A program made the translations under genes and the position numbers. 44,870 nt of DNA from Myxococcales bacterium (lineage in GTDB: Bacteria; Myxococcota_A; UBA9042), in the NCBI GenBank assembly GCA_023954815.1, contig JAGSHB010000026.1:1-44870 (forward strand), given 5' to 3'. The notes below the pieces were generated by a model. It did no database searches. It was not told the DNA's origin and saw nothing but the letters and a program-made list of their open reading frames with translations. Shown here piece by piece: positions 1-12,406 of the stretch (within the stretch, counting starts at the first letter, position 1; each line of letters starts with the position of its first letter).

Positions 1-939
1 CGCGTGTACATCGGGGGCACGGACATCGTGCCGCTCATTCTGGCCGCCATGTTGGCGCGCGGCCACGTGTTGTTGGAAGGCGTCCCTGGCTTGGCCAAAA
101 CCACCCTGGCCAACGCTATTGCCCAGGCGGTTGGTTGCGTGTTTCGGCGGATTCAGTTCACGCCAGACCTACTTCCAGCTGATATCACGGGCACCTACGT
201 GTTCAACCAACGGACCCAAGCATTCGAGCTTCGTCAGGGACCACTTTTTGCCCAGGTGGTGCTTGCCGATGAGATCAATCGCGCACCGGCGAAGACGCAA
301 TCGGCACTGTTGGAGGCGATGCAAGAGCGCCAGGTGACGATCGAGGGCGCGACCTTGCCGCTACCACGCCCATTTCTGGTGTTGGCGACGCAGAATCCAG
401 TGGAGCAAGAAGGAGTCTATCTACTGCCAGAAGCGCAGATCGACAGGTTTTTAGTGCGAATTCGGCTCGACTACCCCACCGCCGCAAATGAGTTGCGCAT
501 GTTGCGCACCTACGACCGTGCTCCTCCGCCCGTGTCTGCGGTATCGACGACGGAAGAGCTTCTGCGATTCGCCGCGCTGGTCGACGAGGTGCATGTGGAG
601 GACAAGGTGCTCTCCTATGCGCTGAGGCTCGTGCGCGCGACGCGTGAGCATGGTCGCGTCGCTCTTGGCGCATCCCCGCGTGCTTCCCTTGGCCTGGTAC
701 GCCTAGCGAAGGCGCGGGCGCTTCTGAGTGGGCGGGACTACGCGACGCCCGACGATTTGGTGGCCCTGTTGCCCTACGTGCTGGAGCATCGCGTGATGGT
801 GACCACGGATGCGGCGATTGAAGGCGCGTCCGCAGCTCACGTGTTGCTCGACGTTTTACGACGCACCCCGGTGGTCGATGCTGGCAGCGAAGATCGACCG
901 TTGCCAGATGTGCCGCGTTGGACCGTCGGCGATGCTTGA
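1..939 (+). CDS. MoxR-family AAA+ ATPase (5' end missing)
   Basis: The reading frame is open at the window edge, so the N-terminus lies upstream; the GTG at 4 is only the first possible start inside the window. A Walker A motif (GVPGLAKTT), a Walker B motif (VVLADEINRAP), a sensor-1 segment (LATQNPVEQEG) and the LLPEAQIDRF motif follow in the order typical of MoxR ATPases. About 311 codons are visible, so probably only a few tens of residues are missing. MoxR ATPases act as chaperone-like partners of von Willebrand factor A or DUF58 proteins. The stop overlaps the start of such a DUF58 gene by 8 bases, so the two are likely co-translated. The class is secure; the client is not known. Confidence 0.93.
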   Translation, partial: RVYIGGTDIVPLILAAMLARGHVLLEGVPGLAKTTLANAIAQAVGCVFRRIQFTPDLLPADITGTYVFNQRTQAFELRQGPLFAQVVLADEINRAPAKTQSALLEAMQERQVTIEGATLPLPRPFLVLATQNPVEQEGVYLLPEAQIDRFLVRIRLDYPTAANELRMLRTYDRAPPPVSAVSTTEELLRFAALVDEVHVEDKVLSYALRLVRATREHGRVALGASPRASLGLVRLAKARALLSGRDYATPDDLVALLPYVLEHRVMVTTDAAIEGASAAHVLLDVLRRTPVVDAGSEDRPLPDVPRWTVGDA

Positions 940-2578
940 TGAGCGTGGGCTGTTGATAGCCGGATTGGTCGCCGCCTTGGCAGCGGTCGGTCTTTTGCTC
1001 GATTTGCCTGCGGCTTTGATGGTCAGTGCCGTCTTGGCCGCGCTGACGCTCCGCGAGATCGGGCGCTTGCGGGTCAGTCTGCGCAGGTCGCGGATGCCAT
1101 GGGGACTATCCGCCCGTATCGTGCCGCCACGGGTCGTCGCGTCGACGCTCCAGCTGGGACGCCGCTCCCACCGGGTTGGTCAGGAGCTTCACCTCCGGCT
1201 ACATGTCAATGTTCACAGGCAGTTTGATGCCGCTTGGCTTCAGATCGACGGATTCGAGGCGACGGATGGCGTCGATGTCGAGGTGCGAACTGTATCTGCT
1301 CGTATCCATGGCTCCCGAGAGTTTGAGTTTGTTGTGCGTAGCGATACGGCTGCCGTACACAGGTTGCACGGCGTCAGAGTGACAGTCGTGGACCCGTTGG
1401 GGCTGGTGCGCGCTCAGCTTTTTTTGCCGTGTCCCTACGAAGTCGCCGTGCTGCCGCGCTCCTTGCCGCTGGATCTCCGTCACCTGCCAGAGACGCGGCG
1501 CAACGTGCGGCGGGCAGCCGGGGGGCATCGTCCTGATCGCGTACAAGGGCAGGGCGACGAGCTGCGGGAGTTGCGGGAGCACGCTCCTGGAGATCCCTTC
1601 AAGCACATCGCTTGGAAAGCCTCGGCGCGGCGCGGACGATTGATGAGTCGCGTCTTCGAGCACGAGCGTGCGCGCTCGGTGTATGCCGTGTTGGATACGG
1701 GCGCGTCCATGCGCAACGGGGTTCCCGGTCACACAGCGCTCGACGCTGGCCTCGATTTGTTGCACTCCCTCGCGGAATGCAGCGCCCGCCGAAACTTGCC
1801 CTTCGGCATGGGATTGGTCGATGGCGCATTGGTCGATCGACAGCCCGTGCGAGAGGGGCTCGGCGCTGTTGTGGGTTGTGACCGCGCGTTGCTCGACGTT
1901 CGCAGAACCGTGGCTGAGAGCCTCGCGCCTCTGCCGGAGGATGAGTTGCTCAATGTCGTGGCGAGCTACCTCCGCGCGGTCCAAGGTGTCGACTTACCCC
2001 AGATCACCGGGCCAGAGAGTTGGGTGCGGTTCCGCCAACGAACCGTGATGGGGGCACTCGCGCGCCTCCCTGAGCGCGAGCGCCTTCCTGCTCTGCGAGG
2101 GCCGGAACCCAGCAGTCGTGCTGATTTATCGATTTTGCGCCGGTACTGCAGAGCCGCGGACTTGGCGCTGCCCTACCGACCAGCCCTACCTGCGTCAGAG
2201 CGCGTCGCGGGTCTCATCAGTGGTATCGAGAGCGCCCTCGCAGCGCGAAAAGGTCCGTTTGTGATCGTGTTGGCGTCCGACTTTCTTGGGCTGTTGGGGC
2301 ATTGCGACCCACTTTGGCAGACTGCCGCACGGGCGAGGTCCCGGGGGCATCGTTTGATCCTCCTTTCGCTGGTCGAGCCTGCGGTTGACGCAATCGATCT
2401 GGTTGATGATCTCGAGCATGTTGACACGGCTCGCGGGTTGGCAAAGGCAGACCGCGCGGCTCGCGCTCAGTTGCTCGATGAACTGCAGCAGGGGGCACGG
2501 CGAGCTGGAGCGACCCTGCTGGCAGACCCTCAGCCTCGCCAGATTGTTCGGGCGTGGGGGGCTGCTGCGTTTGGCTGA
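932..2578 (+). CDS. DUF58-domain membrane protein, partner of MoxR
   Basis: A 548-residue protein starts at the ATG at 932, inside the end of the MoxR gene. This start is preferred over longer in-frame ones because it puts a hydrophobic hairpin (residues 6-45) at the N-terminus, as is usual for this family. The central part carries the DUF58 signature, with GDELRELREHAPGDPFKHIAW and then WKASARRGRL. It is followed by a VWA-like core that begins YAVLDTGASM. The C-terminal third (VIVLASDFLG onward) looks like the second half of the VWA fold. MoxR-DUF58 pairs are widespread and linked to envelope protein maturation, but their exact role here cannot be read from sequence. Confidence 0.9.
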   Translation: MLDERGLLIAGLVAALAAVGLLLDLPAALMVSAVLAALTLREIGRLRVSLRRSRMPWGLSARIVPPRVVASTLQLGRRSHRVGQELHLRLHVNVHRQFDAAWLQIDGFEATDGVDVEVRTVSARIHGSREFEFVVRSDTAAVHRLHGVRVTVVDPLGLVRAQLFLPCPYEVAVLPRSLPLDLRHLPETRRNVRRAAGGHRPDRVQGQGDELRELREHAPGDPFKHIAWKASARRGRLMSRVFEHERARSVYAVLDTGASMRNGVPGHTALDAGLDLLHSLAECSARRNLPFGMGLVDGALVDRQPVREGLGAVVGCDRALLDVRRTVAESLAPLPEDELLNVVASYLRAVQGVDLPQITGPESWVRFRQRTVMGALARLPERERLPALRGPEPSSRADLSILRRYCRAADLALPYRPALPASERVAGLISGIESALAARKGPFVIVLASDFLGLLGHCDPLWQTAARARSRGHRLILLSLVEPAVDAIDLVDDLEHVDTARGLAKADRAARAQLLDELQQGARRAGATLLADPQPRQIVRAWGAAAFG

Positions 2579-2702
2579 TCAGAACGGAGATTGAGGGTTC
2601 CGAGCACGCCGTCGTCTGCGTCGGTTGCTTGCACTTCCGGGCGGCGTGTATTGTCCGCCAGAGTCTGCCATGTGCCTGTGCGCCATTCGGAGAGCCAACG
2701 TG

Positions 2703-5378
2703 ATGTACGTTCAACAAACCCGCCCCGTAGTCAGCTCACTGCTGCTGTGTGGTGCGTGTGTGATTTTTGCCATGACAGGGTGCGGGGAGGCGGACACCAA
2801 GCCGGATGCCGATGCCAACGCGGGCCAAGTCGATGCGGGCGCCGATGCGGTCGATACGACGGGCGGACCGGACACCATGTGGACCGGCAAATGCGCTGCT
2901 GGTCCGGCATTTTGCGACGACGGCAACCCCTGCACAGTCGATGATTGCGATCCCCAACTTGGTTGCCAAACACAGCCGAAAGACTGCACAGACACAGACC
3001 CTTGCACCATCGACAGCTGCGATGTGACCTCGGGTGACTGCAAACACATCGCTGACAAGTGTGATGACGGCAACGACTGTACGACTGGCAAATGCGACCC
3101 GAAACAGGGCTGTGAGTTCACCCCGCTCGATTGCGCCGACGGCGACCTGTGCACCTCTGATGGCTGCTCTCCGCTCAAAGGCTGCCTGAACACGCCGCTG
3201 GTCTGCGAAGATGGCGTCACATGCACAGCCGACAAGTGCGATCCTGCAAAGGGTTGCGTGCACACCAAGCCAGCGGGGGCGGTCTGCTGCGAGGTTCCAG
3301 CAAACTGCGAGGACGACAACGCCTGCACGCTTCACGCCTGCAACGCTGGCATCTGTAGTTCGACAGCTGTGTTCAACTGCTGCAAGGAAAACGGCGACTG
3401 TGACGACGACAACCCGTGCACACTCGATACGTGCGCCAAGTCGACCGGTCAGTGTTCCAATACGTACCAAGCGGCCGACGGTTGCTGTCAGTCCGACATG
3501 GACTGCAACGATAAGGACAGCTGCACGGCTGACATCTGTGTCAAAGGTCAGTGTGGCCATGAGGTCCAGTGCTGTAAGACGGCAGCCGATTGTGACAAAG
3601 GCGGAGCTGTCGGTTTATGCGGTGCGGCCACTTGTACGGAGGCAGGTTGCGGCATCGTCGCCAAGCCTGGTCAGGGCTGCTGCAAAACGGATGTGGCGAA
3701 GACGGGGTTTGAGAGCGCCGGCGGCTGGAATGCGGAGCTCATCACGGCGGCGTACGGCGCATGGCAGCTCAAATCGAGCGGGTTGTCGGTAGCCGGCAAG
3801 ACTGCCAAGACGGGCGTTGGCGGCGCGATCTACACAGCCAACTCGGTGGCCACACCCGGGGGCCAAACCGTCGCTCGCCTGATGCTCGACGAGGTGGAGT
3901 TGGCTCCGGGCGTCGCCCCCAAGCTGACGTTCTGGATTCGCGCGCTCCTCGTGGGTGGCAGCCTCGGTGACCGCTTGCGTGTGCGACTCGAGACGAGCAT
4001 CGGGAGTTGGTTGGTGTGGCAGGCAAAGGGTTCGATGGGCGGTTTTCAGAAGGTCGAACTCGATCTACGAGGATTCGCAGGACGACCAGCCACCCGCAAG
4101 GTGCGTGTTGTATTTGAGGTGGTACCGAACGCGGTCAAGAGCACCTTCACCAAGGTTTGGCTCGACGACATCGCGCTGACCAGCGCCTGCGATGCACCGG
4201 CCGCTTGTGCGAGCGATAAAGACTGCAGCGACGGGCTCAACGCGACCAGCGAGACGTGCAGTGCGGGTTCGTGCATCTACAAAATCGCCGACGCGTATTG
4301 CGAGTCGACCGTCGCCTGCAACGACAAGAGTGCTTGCACAACCGATGCTTGCACTGATTTCGGGTGTACCAACGTTCCCCTGCCAAACTGCTGCACCAAG
4401 TCGGCGGACTGTCTCGACAATAACCCCTGCACCACAAACTACTGCAGCGGCCTCAAGTGCCAGATGATCGTCAAACCGGCGAGTGTTTGCTGCGCCGAAA
4501 CCAAGGACTGCGACGACGGCAATCCGTGCACGTTAGACCAATGCCCGGCCATCGGGCTCGCCTGTCAGCACACTCAGACCGACGCCTCTTGCTGTGCGAC
4601 GGACGTTGACTGTGACGACACCGATAAATGCACCGTAGATCGATGCACCAACAACAAGTGTGGCCACCAGAACCAGTGCTGCAAGGTCGATAAGGACTGC
4701 GACGACAAGGACGATCTGTGCACGACGGACAAGTGTGACAAGGGCGGGTTGTGCAGCTGGACGCCGACGCAGGCCAAAGGGTGCTGCGAGCCGGACATGC
4801 TCAAAGTCGACTTTGAGGCCGGAAAAACAGGCGGTATGACGCTGACCGGCAGCTCAAAACTTAGCAAATGGCAGGTAGTCACTGGCAAACGCAGCAAGAG
4901 TGGCAAGAGCGCCTTGTACTACGGGAATTTGGCCAAGGGGAACTTCGACGATCAGAAGACGAGCGGCAGCGTGACGACCCCATTGCTCAAGCTGCCCGGC
5001 GGAGAGAAGCTCACGCTGTCGTTCGCCCTGTGGATGCACACGGAGAGCGGTTCGAACTACGACAAGTTTGAAGTGTGGGTCGACACGCCGAAAAAGCAGG
5101 TCAAAGTGTGGAGCAAGGGAACCAAAGGATTCGAGCTCAAGAAGTGGCAGGACTGGAAGATCGATCTGTCTGCTTGGGCTGGTTTCGACGTGAAGGTGCG
5201 CTTGCTCTTCGACACAAATGACTCTGCGGCCAATAAGATGGAAGGCGTCTACGTCGACGATGTGTGGCTGACCCGCGGGTGCAAGAAACTGACATGCAAC
5301 ACCAAGGCCGATTGCGACGATGCCTTGGCGCAGACGAGTGAGGTCTGTAAGGCCGCGAGTTGCGTGTACACCTGGTGA
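2703..5378 (+). CDS. Large Cys-rich repeat lipoprotein with two lectin-like domains
   Basis: An 891-residue exported protein. It starts at the ATG at 2703; a GTG just before it at 2700 is an alternative. A hydrophobic stretch ends in a lipobox with Cys27, then an Asp/Ala-rich linker. Thirteen copies of a Cys module of the form CDDGNPCTxDxC follow, eight at residues 70-320 and five at about 500-695. Between and after these blocks lie two related beta-rich domains (about 330-497 and 698-858). Each starts near a Phe-Glu pair and ends with VWLDDIALTSAC or VYVDDVWLTRGC, which recalls concanavalin-like or MAM-type jelly rolls. Such Cys modules are common in secreted myxobacterial proteins and probably form disulfide-bonded rods. 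No enzymatic motif is visible, so adhesion or surface binding is only an inference. Confidence 0.85.
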   Translation: MYVQQTRPVVSSLLLCGACVIFAMTGCGEADTKPDADANAGQVDAGADAVDTTGGPDTMWTGKCAAGPAFCDDGNPCTVDDCDPQLGCQTQPKDCTDTDPCTIDSCDVTSGDCKHIADKCDDGNDCTTGKCDPKQGCEFTPLDCADGDLCTSDGCSPLKGCLNTPLVCEDGVTCTADKCDPAKGCVHTKPAGAVCCEVPANCEDDNACTLHACNAGICSSTAVFNCCKENGDCDDDNPCTLDTCAKSTGQCSNTYQAADGCCQSDMDCNDKDSCTADICVKGQCGHEVQCCKTAADCDKGGAVGLCGAATCTEAGCGIVAKPGQGCCKTDVAKTGFESAGGWNAELITAAYGAWQLKSSGLSVAGKTAKTGVGGAIYTANSVATPGGQTVARLMLDEVELAPGVAPKLTFWIRALLVGGSLGDRLRVRLETSIGSWLVWQAKGSMGGFQKVELDLRGFAGRPATRKVRVVFEVVPNAVKSTFTKVWLDDIALTSACDAPAACASDKDCSDGLNATSETCSAGSCIYKIADAYCESTVACNDKSACTTDACTDFGCTNVPLPNCCTKSADCLDNNPCTTNYCSGLKCQMIVKPASVCCAETKDCDDGNPCTLDQCPAIGLACQHTQTDASCCATDVDCDDTDKCTVDRCTNNKCGHQNQCCKVDKDCDDKDDLCTTDKCDKGGLCSWTPTQAKGCCEPDMLKVDFEAGKTGGMTLTGSSKLSKWQVVTGKRSKSGKSALYYGNLAKGNFDDQKTSGSVTTPLLKLPGGEKLTLSFALWMHTESGSNYDKFEVWVDTPKKQVKVWSKGTKGFELKKWQDWKIDLSAWAGFDVKVRLLFDTNDSAANKMEGVYVDDVWLTRGCKKLTCNTKADCDDALAQTSEVCKAASCVYTW

Positions 5379-5470
5379 TCTGCGACCCGCTGCCTTGACG
5401 CGCCCGCGCGAGGTGGAGATCCTTCCTTGCTCCCGGTGTCTACTACTGCGTGTCTGGCGAGCGGAGGCTC

Positions 5471-8458
5471 ATGCGCTACTGCCCATTATGCGGCGAGTCC
5501 ACCGAAGCGTTGCACTGTCCTGAGGACGGCACGCCAACCGTGCGCCGCGTCGCGTCGGCAACGGGTCGTGTCATGCGCGGCGAGGTCATTGGCGGCCGGT
5601 ACCGGGTTATTGGCGTCATCGGTCGCGGTGGGTTTGGCACGGTCTACGAAGCGCAGCATGTGACCACAGGTCACTCCGTCGCGGTGAAGCTGCTCTCCCA
5701 GCATCCAGGCACCGAAGGAGACGAGCTCGCGCGACGTTTCTTCAAAGAAGCGGCGACCACATCGCGTCTGTCTCATCCCAACACGGTTCGCGTCTTCGAC
5801 TTTGGTCAAACCGAAGGTGGCGATCTCTTCATTGCGATGGAGCGGCTTGTCGGTGAGTCTTTGCAGGAGACGCTTACGCGCAACCACGACCAGCGCCAGC
5901 TCATGAGCGAGGCTCAGGTTGTCGAGATTGGGGTCGCCGTCTTACGTTCACTCGGAGAAGCCCACGCCCACGGGCTGGTTCACCGGGACATGAAGCCGGC
6001 CAATATCTTCCTCCACGAGGTCGCTGGCGGTGACTCGATCGTCAAGGTGTTGGATTTCGGCATCGTCAAGGACGTCGACGCCTCGATTACTCAGGCGGGC
6101 AAGGCGCTGGGCACGCCCACGCACATGAGTCCTGAGCAGGCCATGGGCAAGGATGTGGACTCCCGCTGCGATCTGTATGCGCTTGGCTGTGTCCTGTTCG
6201 AGTGCTTGACGGGCGGGCTTCCGTATTTCGCCGACAATCCGCTGGCGATCGTCATGCAGCACGTGACCGAGCCGGTGCCGCGCATTGAAGACCGCGTTCC
6301 AGGGGCCGTGCGCCCTTCGATTGCAAGCGTCGTCGAGCGCGCCTTGGCCAAAGAGCCTTCCGAGCGCTGGGAAAATGCCAGCGCAATGCGCGCGGCCTTG
6401 CAGCAAGCGCTCTCCGCGCCCGGTTTTGGTGCCTTCCCGCTCGACCCCCGCACGGGTGGCGGTGTGACGACCGGCACCGTCCCTGGCGTGGGCCTACCGA
6501 CCGGCCCCGAGGCATCACGACGCACCACGGAGCCCAGTTCGATAGCGGTGCCGAAGACGCGGTCTTCGCGGCCTTCGATTCGTGTTCGCCTGCCAGATCA
6601 CACGGTCGAACCCGACGAGCGCACGGTCGTTGAACGGCCTGCGATGCTTGACACTCCGTCCGCGATCGGCGCGCCGCCTCAACCCGCAAAGCGGTCACCG
6701 CGGACTGTCGCACCCACCCGCCCACCGGTGCCTTCCTCTCCACCACCGCCAGTTCCCGGGGCCATGCTGCGCCCGGAAGCACCCGTTCCAGCATCTGTCC
6801 GCCATGACCAGGCACGCGTTGAATTAGCAGAGCGCGAGACGGTGTACCTGGATTCGCTCGATGAATCTCAGGTAGAGACCTTGAAGAAACGGCCGCCAGC
6901 CATCGCCGTGTCGTCTGCAAACGTGCCTGTGCCCGAGCATTTGCGCTCTCACGGGGACAATACAACCGCGATCGAAGTGCAGGCGATGGATGATGAAGCG
7001 GTCGACGGGCCATCCGAGCCAGCGCCACAGCCAGAATTGCGTTCTTGGCGTGACCATGCGCCATTGCCGCCGGAGCCGAGCTCCATGGATGAAGCGCGGA
7101 AACGGGCGGACGCGGCAGCCGCCGTATCTGGGCCAGCCGTGGCCGCATCTGAGCCAGCCGTGGCCGCATCTGAGCCAGCCGTGGCCGCATCTGAGCCAGC
7201 CGTAGCCGTGTCCGAGCTGGCGGATGCTGCCTCCGAACCGGCGGTCATCGCGGATGCTGCCTCCGAACCGACCGAGCCAATCGCCGAGGACGACCCCGTC
7301 GATGGCGTGATAGGTGCTATTCCAGCGGAATCCGACGTGCAGTTAATTCCGGCGGAGGTGCTGCGCCCACCTCGCCCAGGTCCTCGTCGCGTTGATTCTA
7401 TGCGCCTGGGCGGCATTGGCGCGCGATCGGGGCAGACAGGGGGCCGACCGTTACCGGGCTTCGGATCCATGCGCTCATCATTTGATCCTCGCACGATGCA
7501 GGATCAGATAAGCCGTGATCTCATGCGGATGACGGCCTCGCTTCGCCAGCGTACGCAGGAACGGTCGCAGCAGGTGAGCATCGGTGCCATGTGGATCAGC
7601 GAAGATGGTCGCTCGGTTCTCTACGGGGACCGAGACGGTCGCATCGGCCTGGTCCGTGGCACGGAAATCTCTGAGCGACCGGTCATCATTAGTGAATCAC
7701 CGGACTGCGTCGTAGTCGGCGAGCATGCGGCGATGATTAGCGCCTTGGCCATGAGCCCGGATGGTCGTTTGGTGCTGGCCGCGTCGGTGGATGGCGTCCT
7801 CCGTGCTTGGGCACCTGTCGACGGTGAGTTGCTCGCCACGCTGGACATTGATGCCTCGGTCAACGCACTGGATATTTCAGTGGACGGCAAACTAGCGATT
7901 GCAGGCTGTGATGACGGCTCCGCCCGTCTCATCGAGTTGCCGTCCTTGAAAGAACGCCGCTCGCTCCGAGGTCATCGTGATGCAGTGACAGCCGTCGCCG
8001 TGGCTGGTTCCCGCCGGGCGGTAGTCACAGCCGGTCAGGGCGGTACGATTCGTACGTGGGATCCCGTCGGCGGTGGTGCTCGACTGACATCTCGTGGTCA
8101 TCAAGGGGCCGTGTCTGCCCTCGCGCTGGAACGTCGCGGCAAGTGGGTGCTATCCGGCGGTTGGAACGGTCAAGTGCGGCTGTGGTCTCCGCGAACCGGC
8201 GAGACGAAACAGCAAATCGATGCGCACACAGACGTGGTCGCGGGTGTTGCGCTCGACCCAACAGGCGCCCTCTTTGCGACCGTATCGGATGACCGCTCGG
8301 CCCGTATTTGGGATCTCGAGACAGGAGCGATCGTTGCTGAACGCGACGATTTCACCACGGGCGCCAAAGTCGTGCGCTTCCGAGCTGACGGTCGCTGCAT
8401 CTACATCGGTGCGTGGGACGGATCGGTCCGACGCCTCAGCGCCGTCGGTCCGTTGTAG
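5471..8458 (+). CDS. Ser/Thr protein kinase with zinc-ribbon N-terminus and WD40 C-terminus
   Basis: A 995-residue protein. The ATG at 5471 is chosen because GGAGG lies just upstream (5463-5467) and the protein then opens with a short Cys motif (C4, C7, C16) like the zinc ribbons seen before other myxobacterial kinases. The kinase domain (about 42-310) is complete: glycine loop GRGGFG at 51-56, Lys73, HRDMKPAN at 171-178, DFG at 195-197, and GTPTHMSPEQ. A Pro/Ala/Glu-rich linker (about 320-690) contains DNA tandem repeats. From about residue 700 on, WD40-type blades are visible (for example VLSGGWNGQVRLWSP and ATVSDDRSARIWDL), enough for a beta-propeller. No transmembrane segment is obvious, so it is probably cytoplasmic. 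The propeller may recruit substrates; the pathway is unknown. Confidence 0.92.
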   Translation: MRYCPLCGESTEALHCPEDGTPTVRRVASATGRVMRGEVIGGRYRVIGVIGRGGFGTVYEAQHVTTGHSVAVKLLSQHPGTEGDELARRFFKEAATTSRLSHPNTVRVFDFGQTEGGDLFIAMERLVGESLQETLTRNHDQRQLMSEAQVVEIGVAVLRSLGEAHAHGLVHRDMKPANIFLHEVAGGDSIVKVLDFGIVKDVDASITQAGKALGTPTHMSPEQAMGKDVDSRCDLYALGCVLFECLTGGLPYFADNPLAIVMQHVTEPVPRIEDRVPGAVRPSIASVVERALAKEPSERWENASAMRAALQQALSAPGFGAFPLDPRTGGGVTTGTVPGVGLPTGPEASRRTTEPSSIAVPKTRSSRPSIRVRLPDHTVEPDERTVVERPAMLDTPSAIGAPPQPAKRSPRTVAPTRPPVPSSPPPPVPGAMLRPEAPVPASVRHDQARVELAERETVYLDSLDESQVETLKKRPPAIAVSSANVPVPEHLRSHGDNTTAIEVQAMDDEAVDGPSEPAPQPELRSWRDHAPLPPEPSSMDEARKRADAAAAVSGPAVAASEPAVAASEPAVAASEPAVAVSELADAASEPAVIADAASEPTEPIAEDDPVDGVIGAIPAESDVQLIPAEVLRPPRPGPRRVDSMRLGGIGARSGQTGGRPLPGFGSMRSSFDPRTMQDQISRDLMRMTASLRQRTQERSQQVSIGAMWISEDGRSVLYGDRDGRIGLVRGTEISERPVIISESPDCVVVGEHAAMISALAMSPDGRLVLAASVDGVLRAWAPVDGELLATLDIDASVNALDISVDGKLAIAGCDDGSARLIELPSLKERRSLRGHRDAVTAVAVAGSRRAVVTAGQGGTIRTWDPVGGGARLTSRGHQGAVSALALERRGKWVLSGGWNGQVRLWSPRTGETKQQIDAHTDVVAGVALDPTGALFATVSDDRSARIWDLETGAIVAERDDFTTGAKVVRFRADGRCIYIGAWDGSVRRLSAVGPL
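7121..7204 (+). repeat. 21-bp tandem repeat (4 units) in kinase linker
   Basis: Four in-frame 21-bp units encode the repeated heptapeptide AASEPAV in the linker of the kinase. The first and last units have single-base differences and the middle two are identical. A second direct repeat of 20 bp follows at 7221-7240 and 7251-7270 (period 30). Because both periods are multiples of three, changes in copy number would keep the frame and only change linker length. Confidence 0.85.
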
Positions 8459-8627
8459 TCATCGTCGCCCCGAAGTCGTAGCCAATTGTCGTCTGAACAC
8501 CCCAAAACACGGAGTCTTCGCGTCAATCGAGCGTCTCGCGAGAAGATCGGGGAACGACCTGGCGTTGTCGGTTCGCGCAAAGCGAGCCCAGGGGGCTCCG
8601 CAGACGATCCCGCGGACCTAGCGCCAG
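8459..8627. other. Convergent intergenic region
   Basis: These 169 bases separate the end of the kinase gene from the end of gyrB on the other strand. I see no hairpin followed by a T-run on either strand and no small gene with a credible start. Confidence 0.5.
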
Positions 8628-11357
<2,730 letters not shown>

Positions 11358-12374
11358 ATGGCAGACGAGCAACGCGGCGGTGCGGCACGACGCATCGGCC
11401 GTACGGCGCGGGTCGCGCGAGCGACCGCTGGCCAAATCATCGCCGCCGCTGAGAGCCGCCGCCCACAGCGGTTGGTGGAGCGTCTATGGGGCGAACTGTC
11501 CGAGGCTGCGAGTGAGGCAAAAAGCCTTTTGGGCGGTGGTGGTTGGCGCATTTCCGAAGACGAACTCGAACGCCGTTACGCCTATCTCATCGACCACCAA
11601 AATCTCGGCGAAGCGGGCGTCGATCCCTTCGGCTTTAGTCCCGAGTACGTTCGCAAAGTGATCCCGATGATTGAGTTCCTTCATCGCATTTGGTTTCGCG
11701 TTGAATCTCACGACATCGACAATGTTCCGGAGCAGGGGCGCTGCCTGCTCGTTGGCAATCACAGTGGCCAGCTGCCTTTCGACGGCATGATGATCGGAGC
11801 GTCGCTGCTGCTGGAGCGTGATCCGCCGCGCATGATTCGGTCGATGGTCGAGAAGTTCGCGATCCGCACCCCGTGGTTCGGCACCTTCTGTATGCGCTGC
11901 GGTCAGGTCACCGGCCTGCCCGATAACTGCCGTCGTCTGCTCGAGCGAGACGAGTCCGTGATGGTTTTTCCCGAGGGAGCCCGTGGGATTAGCAAGCCCT
12001 TCAAGAATCGCTACAAGCTGGGCCGCTTCGGCCACGGGTTCATGCGTTTGGCCCTGGAAACCGGCTCGCCAATCGTTCCCATCGGCGTGGTCGGTGCCGA
12101 AGAGCAGATCATCAACGTCGGTAACTTCGAAGGGCTGGCGCGCCTACTCAACGCACCGAACATTCCGATCGCCCCACTGGCGCTTGTGTTGGGGCCGTTG
12201 GCGATGTGGCCAGCACCGGTCAAGTATCGAATCTACTTCGGCGAGCCGCTGTATTTTGAGGGCGACGCAAACGACGATGACGCGGTCATCGCCAAGAAGG
12301 TCGCTGTGGTGACGTCGGCCATCGAGAAGCTCGTCGCCCGCGGCTTGGAAGAGCGCCGCGGCGTGTTCATCTAA
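11358..12374 (+). CDS. PlsC-like lysophospholipid acyltransferase
   Basis: A 338-residue protein with the acyltransferase fold in its C-terminal two thirds. The first block is VGNHSGQLPFDG, where the catalytic His and Asp are spaced as in the NHSG-type branch rather than the classical H-x4-D. The second substrate block is VMVFPEGARG, and PIVPIGVVGAEE follows. Such enzymes move an acyl chain onto lysophospholipids or related acceptors at the inner face of the membrane. The N-terminal about 100 residues are charged and not recognised. The next gene, 32 bases downstream, is an NAD-dependent dehydratase/epimerase-like protein. From memory, the same pairing occurs in mycobacteria (Rv0502 with Rv0501), so the two probably work in one lipid pathway. 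The acceptor is unknown. Confidence 0.87.
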   Translation: MADEQRGGAARRIGRTARVARATAGQIIAAAESRRPQRLVERLWGELSEAASEAKSLLGGGGWRISEDELERRYAYLIDHQNLGEAGVDPFGFSPEYVRKVIPMIEFLHRIWFRVESHDIDNVPEQGRCLLVGNHSGQLPFDGMMIGASLLLERDPPRMIRSMVEKFAIRTPWFGTFCMRCGQVTGLPDNCRRLLERDESVMVFPEGARGISKPFKNRYKLGRFGHGFMRLALETGSPIVPIGVVGAEEQIINVGNFEGLARLLNAPNIPIAPLALVLGPLAMWPAPVKYRIYFGEPLYFEGDANDDDAVIAKKVAVVTSAIEKLVARGLEERRGVFI

Positions 12375-12406
12375 CCCTGTGAGATTTCGGATGGGGAGGG
12401 GCGGTC

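Noticed and set aside
2736-3560. Minus-strand frames opposite the Cys-repeat lipoprotein
   Set aside because: Their composition mirrors the repeated Cys modules on the coding strand.
6252-7190. A 312-codon minus-strand frame with repeats MRPRLAQ
   Set aside because: The repeats are the antisense reading of the kinase linker repeats; no ribosome site or domain supports it.
7121-7270. Possible CRISPR-like array
   Set aside because: The units are directly adjacent, in frame and without spacers, so this is a coding tandem repeat.
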